Positions 9,139-17,538 of a stretch of 64,000 bases of DNA are shown piece after piece. The DNA is taken from assembly GCA_965247615.1 (NCBI GenBank), contig OZ252022.1:2542001-2606000 (forward strand). Direction: 5' to 3'. Numbering within the stretch: position 1 is the first letter of the stretch; each line of letters begins with the position of its first letter. Below the pieces are notes generated by a model. The model was given only the letters and a program-made list of their open reading frames with translations. It was not told the DNA's origin and did no database searches. The stretch is from G965197715 sp965247615 (lineage in GTDB: Bacteria > Chloroflexota > Dehalococcoidia > Lucifugimonadales > UBA1127). The translations under genes and the position numbers were made by a program.

Positions 9139-9861
9139 TTACTGGCCGAGCTCCCGCTGGAGGCCCTGCCAGTCGGTATCAATCTCACCATCGTAGAAGC
9201 GGTCCGGGTTTTCCACAGCCCAGATCTGCTTTCGGATCACAAAGTTGTCCGGCTCAAGGGCCATCCCCCTGCGCCAGAGGGCCACGGCCTGCTCCTTCTT
9301 GCCTTCCCGGAGGAGGTCCATGCCTTGCCGGAAGCTCTGCAGGGCCTCCGGGCGCTTGATGGAGAGGTCCCGGCCGGTGGGCGGGGCATCGGTCAACTCC
9401 TGGGGCGGGAGGCCGTTGGCCCAATGCCGAGCGAGGCGCGCGAACTCGGGCGTTTGGATGTTAAAGTTGCCCAGCCGCATGTACTGGACGAAGCCCTCTT
9501 CGTCGACGAAGACGCCATTGGGGATGGCCTTGAAGTCGAAGGCCTCCGCCAGGAGGTTGTCCGAGTCCACCGCGCACTGAAAGGTTGCCTCCGCCCGCTC
9601 CAGGTAGGGCGCCGCCTTCCGGGGGCCCTGGGCATCGACGGCCACAGCGAGGAACTCAGCCCTATTGTGGTCCATCCCCTTCACAAACTCCTGCCAGACC
9701 GGCAGTTGATTCCGGCACACTCACCAGGAGCTCCACATGAAGATGATGAGCCGCCTGCCCCGGAAGCTCCGGAGTCCCACCGTGCCGCCATCGACGGTTG
9801 GCAGCGTGATGTCCGGGACACGCTGGCCCACCTGGACGGGCTTTCGGGAAAGCGCGCTCAA
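9139..9861 (-). CDS. Thioredoxin-like selenoprotein (in-frame TGA = Sec47) with C-terminal TPR-like tail
   Basis: About 240 aa if the TGA at 9721-9723 is read as selenocysteine. The redoxin fold begins with VGQRVPDITLP and a GG-TVGLRSFRG turn. A hydrophobic strand RRLIIFMW then leads to SSW-U-VCRNQLP, where Sec stands in the place of the first redox Cys of the usual WCxxCR motif. Here only one residue separates Sec from the Cys. After the fold comes a helical repeat (residues about 175-215) resembling a TPR. A hairpin fitting a bacterial SECIS follows the TGA. The start is tentative: a TTG at 9861 with GAGGTG upstream. Without recoding, the N-terminal half and the active site would be lost, although the frame stays intact on both sides. 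Confidence 0.75.
9691..9705 (-). promoter_or_regulatory. Candidate bacterial SECIS element
   Basis: On the coding strand the hairpin CTGCC-GGTCT-GGCAG begins 15 nt after the TGA. The loop GGTCT matches the apical GGUCU of the E. coli fdhF SECIS, at nearly the same distance (first loop G 21 nt after the UGA here, 19 in fdhF as I recall it). In bacteria this loop is bound by the elongation factor SelB. Confidence 0.7.
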
Positions 9862-10204
9862 AGGACACCTCAAGTGCCGGGGTAGATGCTAGAAACTATC
9901 GTAGCGCGTGAGGTGGGAGGTGTAAAGCCTGGCTCCTCGCGGGAGGCAGGTCGACACAACGTGGCGGCGGCGATAGAGTGAGGATGCACGGAACATTTCC
10001 AGGACGGATGTGTTTGGGCGCCGAAGCGCGGAAGAAAGAAGCGGCGATGCGCGGAGAAGCTGACGCGGAGTGCACTGAGGCGCATCGGCTGTATTCAGGG
10101 CCGCGCGGCAGGGACACGGCGCATGGTGAAGGGGGAGAAGCGCGGCGCGGTTATGCAGAGAGGGCTGGTCCTGTTCGGCCCGCACGGATGTTAGGGAGGG
10201 CTCT
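9862..10204. other. Intergenic region without a recognisable gene
   Basis: About 340 bp between the divergent selenoprotein and copper ATPase genes. It is purine-rich on the plus strand. A short open frame starting near 9978 has no ribosome site or recognisable protein. I see no clear promoter or copper operator. Confidence 0.4.
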
Positions 10205-12523
10205 GTGACATCGGCAGTCTCACATGAGGGCGCCACTCCAGGCGTGGAGCGGGTGACGCTTAACATCGACGGGATGACGTGCGCGTCGTGCGTACTCCAC
10301 GTGGAGCACGCGCTGAGGGGCGTCGCAGGCGTGGAGCAGGTGCGGGTGAACCTGGCGACGGAGAAGGCGACGGTGGAGTATGTGCCGGGAGCGGCGTCGC
10401 TCGACCGGTTCAGGAGCGCAGTTGCGGAGGCGGGATACACGGTGGAAGGCGTCGGCGGAGAGGGCACAGGTGAAGAGGAGGTGGAGCGGCTGTCGAGGAC
10501 CAAGGAGATCCGGGGTCTGCGGAACAGGTTGGCCTTTTCCCTGGCCCTGGGGGCGGTGATCTTTGTGGGGAGCTTCAAGGAGCTGTTCCCCTGGGCGCCT
10601 GGGCCGCTCCAAAACTCGTATGTGCTGTGGGCGCTGGCGACTCCGGTGCAGTTCTGGGCCGGGTGGCAGTTCTACAAGTCCGGCGTGGGAGCGGTCTGGC
10701 ACCGGACAGCGAACATGCACACGCTCATCGCGCTGGGGACGAGCACGGCCTACTTCTTCAGCGTCGGCGTGACGCTGCTCCCTGGAGCGTTTGCCGCGCG
10801 AGGGATAGAGCCGCAGGTGTACTTCGACACGTCCAGCATCATCATCGGCCTGATCCTGCTGGGAAGGTACCTGGAGGCACGGGCGAAGGGGGAGACTTCC
10901 GATGCCATCCGCCGGCTGATGGGGCTACAGGCCAAGACGGCCCGGGTGCTGCGCGACGGCGCCTGGCGGGACGTGCCGCTGGGGGACGTGTCGCCGGGGG
11001 ACGCGGTCCTGGTGCGTCCCGGCGAGAAGGTGGCGGTGGACGGGGTGGTGGTGGAGGGGGCGTCCAGCATCGACGAGTCAATGCTCACGGGCGAAAGCCT
11101 GCCCGTGGAGAAGGCGGTGGGCTCCCAGGCCTTTGCGGCGACGCTGAACCAGACGGGGGGCTTCACGTTCCGGGCGACGAAGGTGGGCGGCGACACGGTC
11201 CTTGCCCAGATCATCCGTCTGGTGGAGGAGGCCCAGGGGTCGAAGGCGCCCATCCAGCGCCTGGTCGACGTGGTGGCGTCGTACTTTGTGCCGGCGGTCA
11301 TTGCGGTGGCGTGCTTCAGCTTTGTGCTGTGGAGCGTCATTGGGCCGGAGCCGGCGCTGGTGTACTCGCTGCTGACATTCGTGGCGGTGGTAATCATCGC
11401 GTGCCCCTGCGCCCTGGGGTTGGCGACACCGACGGCGATCATGGTGGGGACGGGCAAGGGCGCCGAGTTCGGGGTCCTCATCCGCAGCGCCGAGGCGTTG
11501 GAGCTGGCCCACAAGACGACGGCGGTAGTGCTGGACAAGACGGGGACACTGACCCGAGGCGTGCCCCGCGTTACGGACGTGGTGGCCGCAACGGAGACGG
11601 AGGAGGAGCTGCTGCGCCTGGCGGGATCGGCGGAGCGGGGCTCCGAGCACGCCCTGGGAGGGGCCATTGTGGCGGCGGCGTTGGAGCGGGGCATCGTGCT
11701 GGAGAGCCCAAGGGCCTTCAATGCCGTGGCAGGAATGGGGATGGTGGCGGAGGTGGAGGGTCGAACGGTGGTCATCGGCAACGAGGCCCTGCTGGAGTCC
11801 CACGGCGTGGGCTTGGACGGGACCGGGGAGCGCGGGGCGGAGCTTTCGGCGCAGGGGAAGACGGTCATGTTTGCGGCAGCCGACGGTCGGCTGCTGGGGA
11901 TGCTCGCGGTGGCGGACACCCTGAAGCCGGAGGCGAAGGAGGTCGTCGCGCAGCTGCGGGGCATGGGCATCGAGACGATCATGCTGACAGGAGACAACCG
12001 CAGGACGGCGGAGGCGGTTGGCCGGGACCTTGGCATCGACCGGGTGCTGGCGGAGGTGCTGCCTCAGGAGAAGGAGGCGATGGTGAGGGGGCTGCAGGAG
12101 AGCGGCAAGGTGGTGGCCATGGTGGGAGACGGAATCAACGACGCGCCAGCGCTGGCGCGGGCGGACATCGGCATCGCGATGGGGACGGGCGCGGACGCGG
12201 CGATGGAGGCGGCGCAGGTAACGCTGATGCGGGGCGACCTGCGGTCGGTGCTGACGGCGTTCAGGCTGAGCAGGGCCACGATAGGGACGATCCGGCAGAA
12301 CCTGTTCTGGGCTTTCGGGTACAACACGGCGCTGATACCGGTGGCCGCGGGGGCGCTGTACCCGCTCTTCGCGGCCCTGGGGGGGGTGCCGGGCTGGCTG
12401 CAGCCGTTCTTCGGCGAGCTGGGCTTCCTGAACCCGGTGCTGGCGGCGCTGGCAATGGCGTTCAGCTCTGTGTCGGTGGTGGGGAACTCACTGCGGCTGC
12501 GGGGATTCAGAGCGGTGCAGTAG
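10205..12523 (+). CDS. copA: Copper-translocating P1B-type ATPase
   Basis: 772 aa membrane pump that exports copper ions at the cost of ATP. One N-terminal heavy-metal domain carries GMTCASC (Cys 26 and 29). The actuator TGES is at 295-298, the ion-binding CPC at 400-402, the phosphorylated Asp in DKTGT at 444, and the hinge GDGIND near 642. The HP locus, normally SEHPL, reads SEHALG (480-485), so the conserved Pro is Ala. It starts at a GTG with GGGAGGG in front. A small YHS protein follows within 90 bp. CPC with a single CASC domain favours Cu(I). Confidence 0.92.
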   Translation: MTSAVSHEGATPGVERVTLNIDGMTCASCVLHVEHALRGVAGVEQVRVNLATEKATVEYVPGAASLDRFRSAVAEAGYTVEGVGGEGTGEEEVERLSRTKEIRGLRNRLAFSLALGAVIFVGSFKELFPWAPGPLQNSYVLWALATPVQFWAGWQFYKSGVGAVWHRTANMHTLIALGTSTAYFFSVGVTLLPGAFAARGIEPQVYFDTSSIIIGLILLGRYLEARAKGETSDAIRRLMGLQAKTARVLRDGAWRDVPLGDVSPGDAVLVRPGEKVAVDGVVVEGASSIDESMLTGESLPVEKAVGSQAFAATLNQTGGFTFRATKVGGDTVLAQIIRLVEEAQGSKAPIQRLVDVVASYFVPAVIAVACFSFVLWSVIGPEPALVYSLLTFVAVVIIACPCALGLATPTAIMVGTGKGAEFGVLIRSAEALELAHKTTAVVLDKTGTLTRGVPRVTDVVAATETEEELLRLAGSAERGSEHALGGAIVAAALERGIVLESPRAFNAVAGMGMVAEVEGRTVVIGNEALLESHGVGLDGTGERGAELSAQGKTVMFAAADGRLLGMLAVADTLKPEAKEVVAQLRGMGIETIMLTGDNRRTAEAVGRDLGIDRVLAEVLPQEKEAMVRGLQESGKVVAMVGDGINDAPALARADIGIAMGTGADAAMEAAQVTLMRGDLRSVLTAFRLSRATIGTIRQNLFWAFGYNTALIPVAAGALYPLFAALGGVPGWLQPFFGELGFLNPVLAALAMAFSSVSVVGNSLRLRGFRAVQ

Positions 12524-12611
12524 AAGCGGGGAGAGCGCGCTGGGGCGACACTTCGGCACGGCGCGCGAGTGAGCAGGGAAGGATTCAGGGCCAGCCAAGG
12601 AGGCATTCGCC

Positions 12612-12818
12612 ATGACGAGTCGGCTGCTGGGGTTTCTACGCAAGGCTGAAACAGCCGAGGACCCGGTGTGCCATATGGACGTGGACACGAGGAAGCCGCC
12701 GGGGGGGACCCACGAACATAAGGGTGTAACGTACTACTTTTGCGGGCCCGGCTGCCGGGTGGCATTCTCGAAGGAGCCCGAAGCGTACTTGTCCGGGGAG
12801 AAGAAGATGGAGATGTAG
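12612..12818 (+). CDS. YHS domain metal-binding protein
   Basis: 68 aa. Almost all of it is a YHS domain: DPVCHMDVD, then KGVTYYFCGPGCRVAFSKEPEAYL. The Cys and His residues probably bind copper or another soft metal. AGGAGG precedes the ATG. Being directly behind the copper ATPase, it may act as a chaperone or sensor for the pump; this is inferred from position. Confidence 0.87.
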   Translation: MTSRLLGFLRKAETAEDPVCHMDVDTRKPPGGTHEHKGVTYYFCGPGCRVAFSKEPEAYLSGEKKMEM

Positions 12819-12881
12819 GGGAGGCGGTCCTCCTCGGATGGGGACGGGTACGCTGGGCAACTCCTACGTTGGGGGGTGCGG

Positions 12882-13193
12882 CTAGCGCCAGGCGTCGTCA
12901 GGGGGGAACACGTTGGAGGCTACGCGGCGCACGACGGGGCCGTCGAACCACTCCTGGACGGTGTTGCGCCATTTGAGGTAGTGGGGGGCCTGCCGATGCG
13001 CCTCGAGGGCGGCCTCATCCTTGTAGACTTCGTAGAGGTGGATGGCGTTGGGGTCTTCGGCGTCCTGGAGGACGTCGAATCGGAGGCATCCGGGTTCGTC
13101 CTTGTTGGAGCCTACGGCGTCGCCGTGGAGCGCCTCCATGAAGGCGTCCTTGTGTTCCGGCTTGATCTTGATGGTCACGATCAGGGCGTGCAT
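12882..13193 (-). CDS. Antibiotic biosynthesis monooxygenase (ABM) domain protein
   Basis: 103 aa dimeric ferredoxin-like fold of the ABM/YgiN family: HALIVTIKIKPEHKDAF at the start, GCLRFDVLQD and FHLYEVYKDEAALEAH-like blocks (here IHLYEVYKDEAALEAH). Members are cofactor-free quinone-type monooxygenases or heme-related enzymes; the substrate cannot be told. The ATG at 13193 follows GAGAGGAGAG. Confidence 0.85.
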   Translation of the reverse strand: MHALIVTIKIKPEHKDAFMEALHGDAVGSNKDEPGCLRFDVLQDAEDPNAIHLYEVYKDEAALEAHRQAPHYLKWRNTVQEWFDGPVVRRVASNVFPPDDAWR

Positions 13194-13374
13194 GGTCTCT
13201 CCTCTCTGCGTGTTGGTTGGGACTCTAGGATACACCGGTGTTCGCGGTCCATGCTGATTCTTCAACGGGATTCGCCGCCGGGCGGCCGCCCCCTAAGTGC
13301 TGTCCGGTTGGCCGCGTCCATCCCGGGGGAGTCCGAGCGCGGCAGGTGCAGCGCGGCGGGTTGTCGTGGGGCCT

Positions 13375-13617
13375 TCACGCGGGCGGGTCCTCATTGGGGC
13401 CCAGGGCTTTCAGGTCCTGCGCCAGCTTCTTGACCCATTCCTGCGCGGGCACGGTGAGAGGTACGACGATTTCCAACTCGCCGCCGGGCTGCCGCCTGAC
13501 GGAGCCGGGGTCCTCCTTTTCCAGGGGGACGCTGACGGACTCGCGGTCGATGCCGAGGGCATCAGTGACGGCGAAGACGAGCTGCATGTCCGCCATTCCG
13601 ATGACGTCGTCTGTCAT
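13375..13617 (-). CDS. Small hypothetical protein
   Basis: 80 aa, unknown. It begins MTDDVIGMADMQLVFAV and contains a beta-rich middle (GELEIVVPLTVPAQEWVKKLAQDL). GGTAGGTGAG lies ahead of the ATG. It starts 15 bp after the membrane protein at 13633 ends, so it is probably co-transcribed with it and with DinB. I do not recognise the family. Confidence 0.6.
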   Translation of the reverse strand: MTDDVIGMADMQLVFAVTDALGIDRESVSVPLEKEDPGSVRRQPGGELEIVVPLTVPAQEWVKKLAQDLKALGPNEDPPA

Positions 13618-13632
13618 GGACTCTCACCTACC

Positions 13633-14070
13633 TTAGGGGAAGCCGGGCTGTCTCCCGACGCGGCTCCGGAGGGTTTCGACAAACTTGAGGGCGCCCCAGG
13701 AGGGGAGCTGCCAGAGGCTCTGGTCCTCCTTGGGCACGTTGTGCGCCATGATCTGATAGCCGGTGGTCTTGCCCTTGGCCCCCATGACGAGGGCAGCGAC
13801 CCCGCTGGCAATGGCGAGGAAGGATGTGATAAGACCCCAGGTCACGGCGAGAACAAGTCCACCGATGAGCAGGACGCTGCCGATGATCATCATGTAGTGG
13901 TGGGTGGACTTGACCTCGTTCACGCCGATGAGGCGCTCCAAAGGCAGCGCGTGGGTGCCCACGCCCTCGGGGCCCTCCTCATACCGCACGATCCTGAGGG
14001 AGGTGAGGTAGAAGGGCGGATGCTCGGAGACGATCATCTCGCCGGTCATCAGATGCTGGTGTACGCTCAT
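13633..14070 (-). CDS. Small membrane protein, hypothetical
   Basis: 145 aa. A soluble N-terminal part (about 55 residues, with TSLRIVRYEEG and LPLERLIGVNEVKS, similar to PH-like bPH domains) is followed by two membrane spans (about 58-100) and a soluble C-terminal tail. The arrangement recalls small PH-domain membrane proteins, but I would not assign a function. It lies 18 bp after DinB. Confidence 0.65.
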   Translation of the reverse strand: MSVHQHLMTGEMIVSEHPPFYLTSLRIVRYEEGPEGVGTHALPLERLIGVNEVKSTHHYMMIIGSVLLIGGLVLAVTWGLITSFLAIASGVAALVMGAKGKTTGYQIMAHNVPKEDQSLWQLPSWGALKFVETLRSRVGRQPGFP

Positions 14071-14088
14071 GCTGACTTCACGTGCGGC

Positions 14089-14514
14089 TCAGGCAGTGGT
14101 CCCGGGGGCGGAGAGTGCATCGGTCATGCGCTTGGTGTAGGCGTCTTCCACCTCGATGATGTGCTCGAGGACCTGTCGGGGAGACCACTCACCGTCGGAG
14201 GGGGCCTGGTCAAGCTCCTCATCCGTGAGGCCGATGAGGAGTGCTTCCAGCTCGCCCCTGGCGGCCTGGAGGCGGCCAAGGATGAGCTGGGCCTCTGACT
14301 GGAACCGTCCGATGCCGTTGAGGGCCTTCACCATCTGTACGGTGTGCTCTAGCTCATGGGCGACGAGGCGATAGAACATGAAGCGCAGGTTTACCTCGCG
14401 CTGGCCGTAGGTGGTGGGGGCCAGCATCTTGTCTTCGGCCACGCCGGCGAGGAGCTCTTGAACGCCGGCCCGCTGCGCTCGCATCTGGTCCAGGATTTCC
14501 GCTACTGCTCCCAC
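14089..14514 (-). CDS. DinB family protein
   Basis: 141 aa four-helix-bundle protein of the DinB/DUF664 superfamily. HELEHTVQMV and WSPRQVLEHIIEVEDAY hold the His residues that normally bind a metal. Many members are thiol-dependent transferases or of unknown role. It starts at a GTG with AAGGAGG upstream and leads a three-gene minus-strand run. Confidence 0.78.
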   Translation of the reverse strand: MGAVAEILDQMRAQRAGVQELLAGVAEDKMLAPTTYGQREVNLRFMFYRLVAHELEHTVQMVKALNGIGRFQSEAQLILGRLQAARGELEALLIGLTDEELDQAPSDGEWSPRQVLEHIIEVEDAYTKRMTDALSAPGTTA

Positions 14515-14565
14515 GGTTTCCCTCCTTGCGTGAGTATCGGCGATAGGACGGGGGCTGGTCTGGCG

Positions 14566-15354
14566 CTAGGCGATGGTACGGCCGCCGTCCACGTAGATGG
14601 TCTGGCCAGTGACGTAGTTGGCGGCGTCCGAGGAGAGGAAGAGGGCCAGATACCCGACTTCGCGAAGGTCTCCGGGTCTTCCGAGGGGGACGCTGCCCTT
14701 TGCCTGCTCCCTAGCCCGCTGCATCCGCTCAGGCGTGGACTGGGCAGGGTCCGGGAAGGAGCCGGGGGCGATGCAGTTGACGGTGATGCCGTAGGGGGCC
14801 CACTCCAGGGCCACTGTCTCCGTGAGGCGTGAGAGCCCGGCCTTGGCGGCGGAGTAGCCCGAGGAGTTGGCGCTGCCGCGGCGGCTTGCGAAGGAGCCGA
14901 CGTTGATGACCTTGCCACGCCTGCGCTGGAGGAGGTGGGGTCCGACGGCGCGGCACCCAAGGAAAGCCTCGGTGAGGTTGATGTCGATGACGTAGCGCCA
15001 CTCTTCGTCGGAGACGGGGTCGCCGGCGGGGTCATCGGGAAGCGGGACGATTGGCTTGTTGACGGAGTCGCCGCCGTTGTTGACCCACACGTCGATGCTT
15101 CCCCAGCACTGAAGGGCCGCGGCGACGGTGCGGTCCATGTCCGCGCCCTTGGTGGCGTCGGCTGTCAGGGTTTCGATGGGGCGGCCGGCTTCGGCCATAG
15201 CCTTGGCCAGGGGGTCCAGGTGACGGTCCGTGAGGGCGGTGACGAGGACGTTGGCGCCGGCCTCCGCGAGCACCTCGACGATGCCCTTGCCGATGCCGCG
15301 GCTGGCACCGGTAACGACGACGTTGCGGCCGGTAACGTCGAACTCTTTGAGCAC
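14566..15354 (-). CDS. SDR family oxidoreductase
   Basis: 262 aa classical SDR: TGASRGIG near residue 16, NNGG, the catalytic Ser in VGSFAS, YSAAK, then APGSF, and YVDGGR at the end. It starts at a GTG with GGGAGG four bases before. Substrate unknown. A large repeat block separates it from the EpmA gene. Confidence 0.86.
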   Translation of the reverse strand: MLKEFDVTGRNVVVTGASRGIGKGIVEVLAEAGANVLVTALTDRHLDPLAKAMAEAGRPIETLTADATKGADMDRTVAAALQCWGSIDVWVNNGGDSVNKPIVPLPDDPAGDPVSDEEWRYVIDINLTEAFLGCRAVGPHLLQRRRGKVINVGSFASRRGSANSSGYSAAKAGLSRLTETVALEWAPYGITVNCIAPGSFPDPAQSTPERMQRAREQAKGSVPLGRPGDLREVGYLALFLSSDAANYVTGQTIYVDGGRTIA

Positions 15355-15442
15355 TGCTCCTCCCGGAACTGTCGCTTCGGGAACGCACCCGTTGCGGCGT
15401 ATGGTACAGAAGGGAGGGCCCGGCGTCCATCTGCCCCACTAT

Positions 15443-15705
15443 CGTCATTCCCGCGAACGGAGACCTTTTCATAACCGTCATCCCCGCACCCACCCGCCGT
15501 CATTCCCGCGAAAACGGGAATCCAGGGGAGGGGCCACAGGTTGGCGGGAGTTGCTCCAATTTCACGACCTCGCACTCCACGGGGAGTTATGCAAAGGTCT
15601 CCGAACGCGGGAATCCAGGGGCGGCAAGGCGGCCCAGCGCGGGGCATCACCCACCCCCGTTGCGACCCCGCAACTTTCCCCTGCGTGGCCGTCGCGCCAG
15701 CGACC
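15443..15705 (+). repeat. Interspersed REP-like repeat, copy 2 (long composite)
   Basis: The largest copy. It contains three ATTCCCGCG/GCGGGAATCC-type blocks, the GCAAAGGTCTC tail block and, at its right end, the GTCGCGCCAGCGACC hairpin, which ends five bases before the stop codon of the EpmA gene. Confidence 0.85.
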
Positions 15706-15710
15706 GGGAC

Positions 15711-16703
15711 TCAGGCCGTGTCGTCGGTGAAGGCCATGACCTGGTCGATGGAGGAGGCGCCGGAGAGGAGCATGACGAGGCGGTCGACGCCGAGGGCGAC
15801 GCCGCTGGCGGGGGGCACGGATGCCAGGGCTTCGAGAAAGGCCTCGGGCATGGGGTAGACATCGCGGCCGGCCTGGCGCCTCTTCAGGGCCTCGGCGGCG
15901 AAGCGGCGGCGCTGCTCGGCGGGGTCGGTGAGCTCGCCGAAGCCGTTGGCGAGCTCGAGACCACCGGCATAGACCTCGAACCGCTCGGCGACGGCGTGGT
16001 CGCGGGGGCTGAGGCGGGCGAGAGAGGCCATGGAGGCGGGGTAGTCCAGGAGGACAGTGGGCCGGGCGAGGCCGATGGCGGGCTCGACGCGGTCCACGAG
16101 GTCGAGGTCGAAGCTGCGGGTGTCCGGGTCGGGGCCGGGCCGCCAGCCGGCGAAGCGCTGAAAGGCGTCGGCGACGGTGAGGCGGTCCCAGGGCGGGGCC
16201 AGGTCCAGGGCGCGTCCGCCGCGCTGGACGGAGGTGGTCCCGCAGACGGCACTGGCCACGTGTGCGACGAGGAGCTCCGTTTCTTCGACGGCCTCCCGGT
16301 AGCCGGCGCCGGCGCGGTACCACTCCAGCATGGTGAACTCCGGGTTGTGCTGGTGGCCGCGCTCCCCGGCGCGGAAGCAGCGGCTGATCTGGAAGACGCG
16401 GTCATAGCCCGCCGCGAGGAGGCGCTTCATGTGCAGCTCCGGGGAGGGGGCCAGGTACCAGGGGCCGGCGGGAATGGCATCAATGTGCGTCTCGGGCGCA
16501 GGGGTGGGCGTCCGTGCGGGGGTTTCGACGTGCAGGTAGCCGCGGGCGAGGAAGAAGGCGGTGATGGCGTGAAATGCGCGGGCGCGAAGCTCCAGGGCGG
16601 GGCGCAGGGCGGCGAGGCGGTCGGTGTCGCGGGCGCCGCGCCAGGGGTCCGGCGGTGTGGGGGTCACATCCGGGGGCTTGGCCCTGTCCACGGATTCGCT
16701 CAA
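15711..16703 (-). CDS. epmA: Elongation factor P beta-lysine ligase (EpmA/GenX)
   Basis: 330 aa class II lysyl-tRNA-synthetase-like catalytic domain without an anticodon-binding domain. Motif 2 (FRAGERGHQHNPEFTMLEWY) and motif 3 (GVALGVDRLVMLL) are intact, and the length matches EpmA. It attaches (R)-beta-lysine to the conserved Lys of EF-P. It lies 38 bp downstream of efp on the same strand. The start is uncertain: TTG at 16703 with GAAGG upstream, or a nearby GTG. Confidence 0.88.
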   Translation of the reverse strand: MSESVDRAKPPDVTPTPPDPWRGARDTDRLAALRPALELRARAFHAITAFFLARGYLHVETPARTPTPAPETHIDAIPAGPWYLAPSPELHMKRLLAAGYDRVFQISRCFRAGERGHQHNPEFTMLEWYRAGAGYREAVEETELLVAHVASAVCGTTSVQRGGRALDLAPPWDRLTVADAFQRFAGWRPGPDPDTRSFDLDLVDRVEPAIGLARPTVLLDYPASMASLARLSPRDHAVAERFEVYAGGLELANGFGELTDPAEQRRRFAAEALKRRQAGRDVYPMPEAFLEALASVPPASGVALGVDRLVMLLSGASSIDQVMAFTDDTA

Positions 16704-16741
16704 GGCTTCACGACCTTCTGCCCGGGATTCCAGGGGGCGGC

Positions 16742-17302
16742 CTACTTGCGCACGCGTTCGACGTAGGCGCCGGTGCGAGTGTCGACGCGGATGACGTCGC
16801 CCTGCTCCACGAACATGGGGACGGTGACGGAGTGCCCGGTCTCGATGGTGGCGGGCTTGGAGCCGCCCTCCTTCATGGCGCCCTTGATGGAGGCATCGGC
16901 GCTGGTGACCTCGAACTCAACAAAGTTGGGCGGAGTGACGCCGACGGGCAGGCCGTTGTGGAACATGACGGTGACGAGGGCGTTCTCCTGGAGGAAGTTC
17001 CTGGCGTCGCCAAGTTGGGCCTCGTTGAGGAACATCTGGTCGTAGGTGGCGGTGTCCATGAACCAGTACTCCCGGTTCTGGCTGTAGAGGTACTGCATTT
17101 CCGACTCTGAGACGTCGGCGTCGTTGACCTCTTCGTCGGAGCGGAAGGTGCGGTCGAGGGTTGCGCCGTCGAGCATGTTCTTGAGCTTGCAGCGGTAGAG
17201 GCCCTGGCCCTTGCCGGGCTTGACGAACTGGAACTCGGTGACGACGTAGGGCGCTCCTTCGATCTCCAGCTTGGCGCCTCTCTTGAGGTTAGAGGTGTTC
17301 AC
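16742..17302 (-). CDS. efp: Translation elongation factor P
   Basis: 186 aa, full length. EF-P binds the ribosome between the P and E sites and relieves stalling at proline runs. The N-terminal KOW-like domain carries the modified loop VKPGKGQG with Lys31, the residue that EpmA would lysylate; two OB domains follow. The start is GTG with AGGGGG upstream. It is the first gene of the efp-epmA pair, facing the lysine aminomutase gene. Confidence 0.93.
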   Translation of the reverse strand: MNTSNLKRGAKLEIEGAPYVVTEFQFVKPGKGQGLYRCKLKNMLDGATLDRTFRSDEEVNDADVSESEMQYLYSQNREYWFMDTATYDQMFLNEAQLGDARNFLQENALVTVMFHNGLPVGVTPPNFVEFEVTSADASIKGAMKEGGSKPATIETGHSVTVPMFVEQGDVIRVDTRTGAYVERVRK

Positions 17303-17538
17303 CTGTGCCCCCTGTACTTGGAATCGGCCGACCTGGTTGAGCGCGCCGCCGCAGCCTGACGGGTGCGCGCGGCCAGCCGGGCAGCGCCGTGCCTGCCGGC
17401 CCGCACGTTCCAGTATAGCAAAGGCAGCGCGGGGTCTTCACTGGGACGGGCAGCGAGTGTTGGGAGCAGCGCCCGCCCGTTGACATTTTCCGCCTCGTAG
17501 GCAACCGTTACACGCAGGGACACGACTAGGAAGTGTGG

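Noticed and set aside
9721..9723. TGA read as a simple nonsense mutation in a pseudogene.
   Set aside because: No other defect is visible, the TGA is at the redox Cys position and a SECIS-like loop follows; Sec is a better explanation.
9662..9868. 68-codon frame upstream of the thioredoxin-like fragment.
   Set aside because: It is in a different frame from the redoxin; the true upstream half joins through the TGA.
9978..10208. 76-codon frame before the copper ATPase.
   Set aside because: No ribosome site, no recognisable sequence, overlaps the ATPase start.
10627..12615. Open frame of 662 codons in another frame within the copper ATPase gene.
   Set aside because: Gly/Arg-rich low-complexity shadow typical of GC-rich DNA; the ATPase frame has all motifs.
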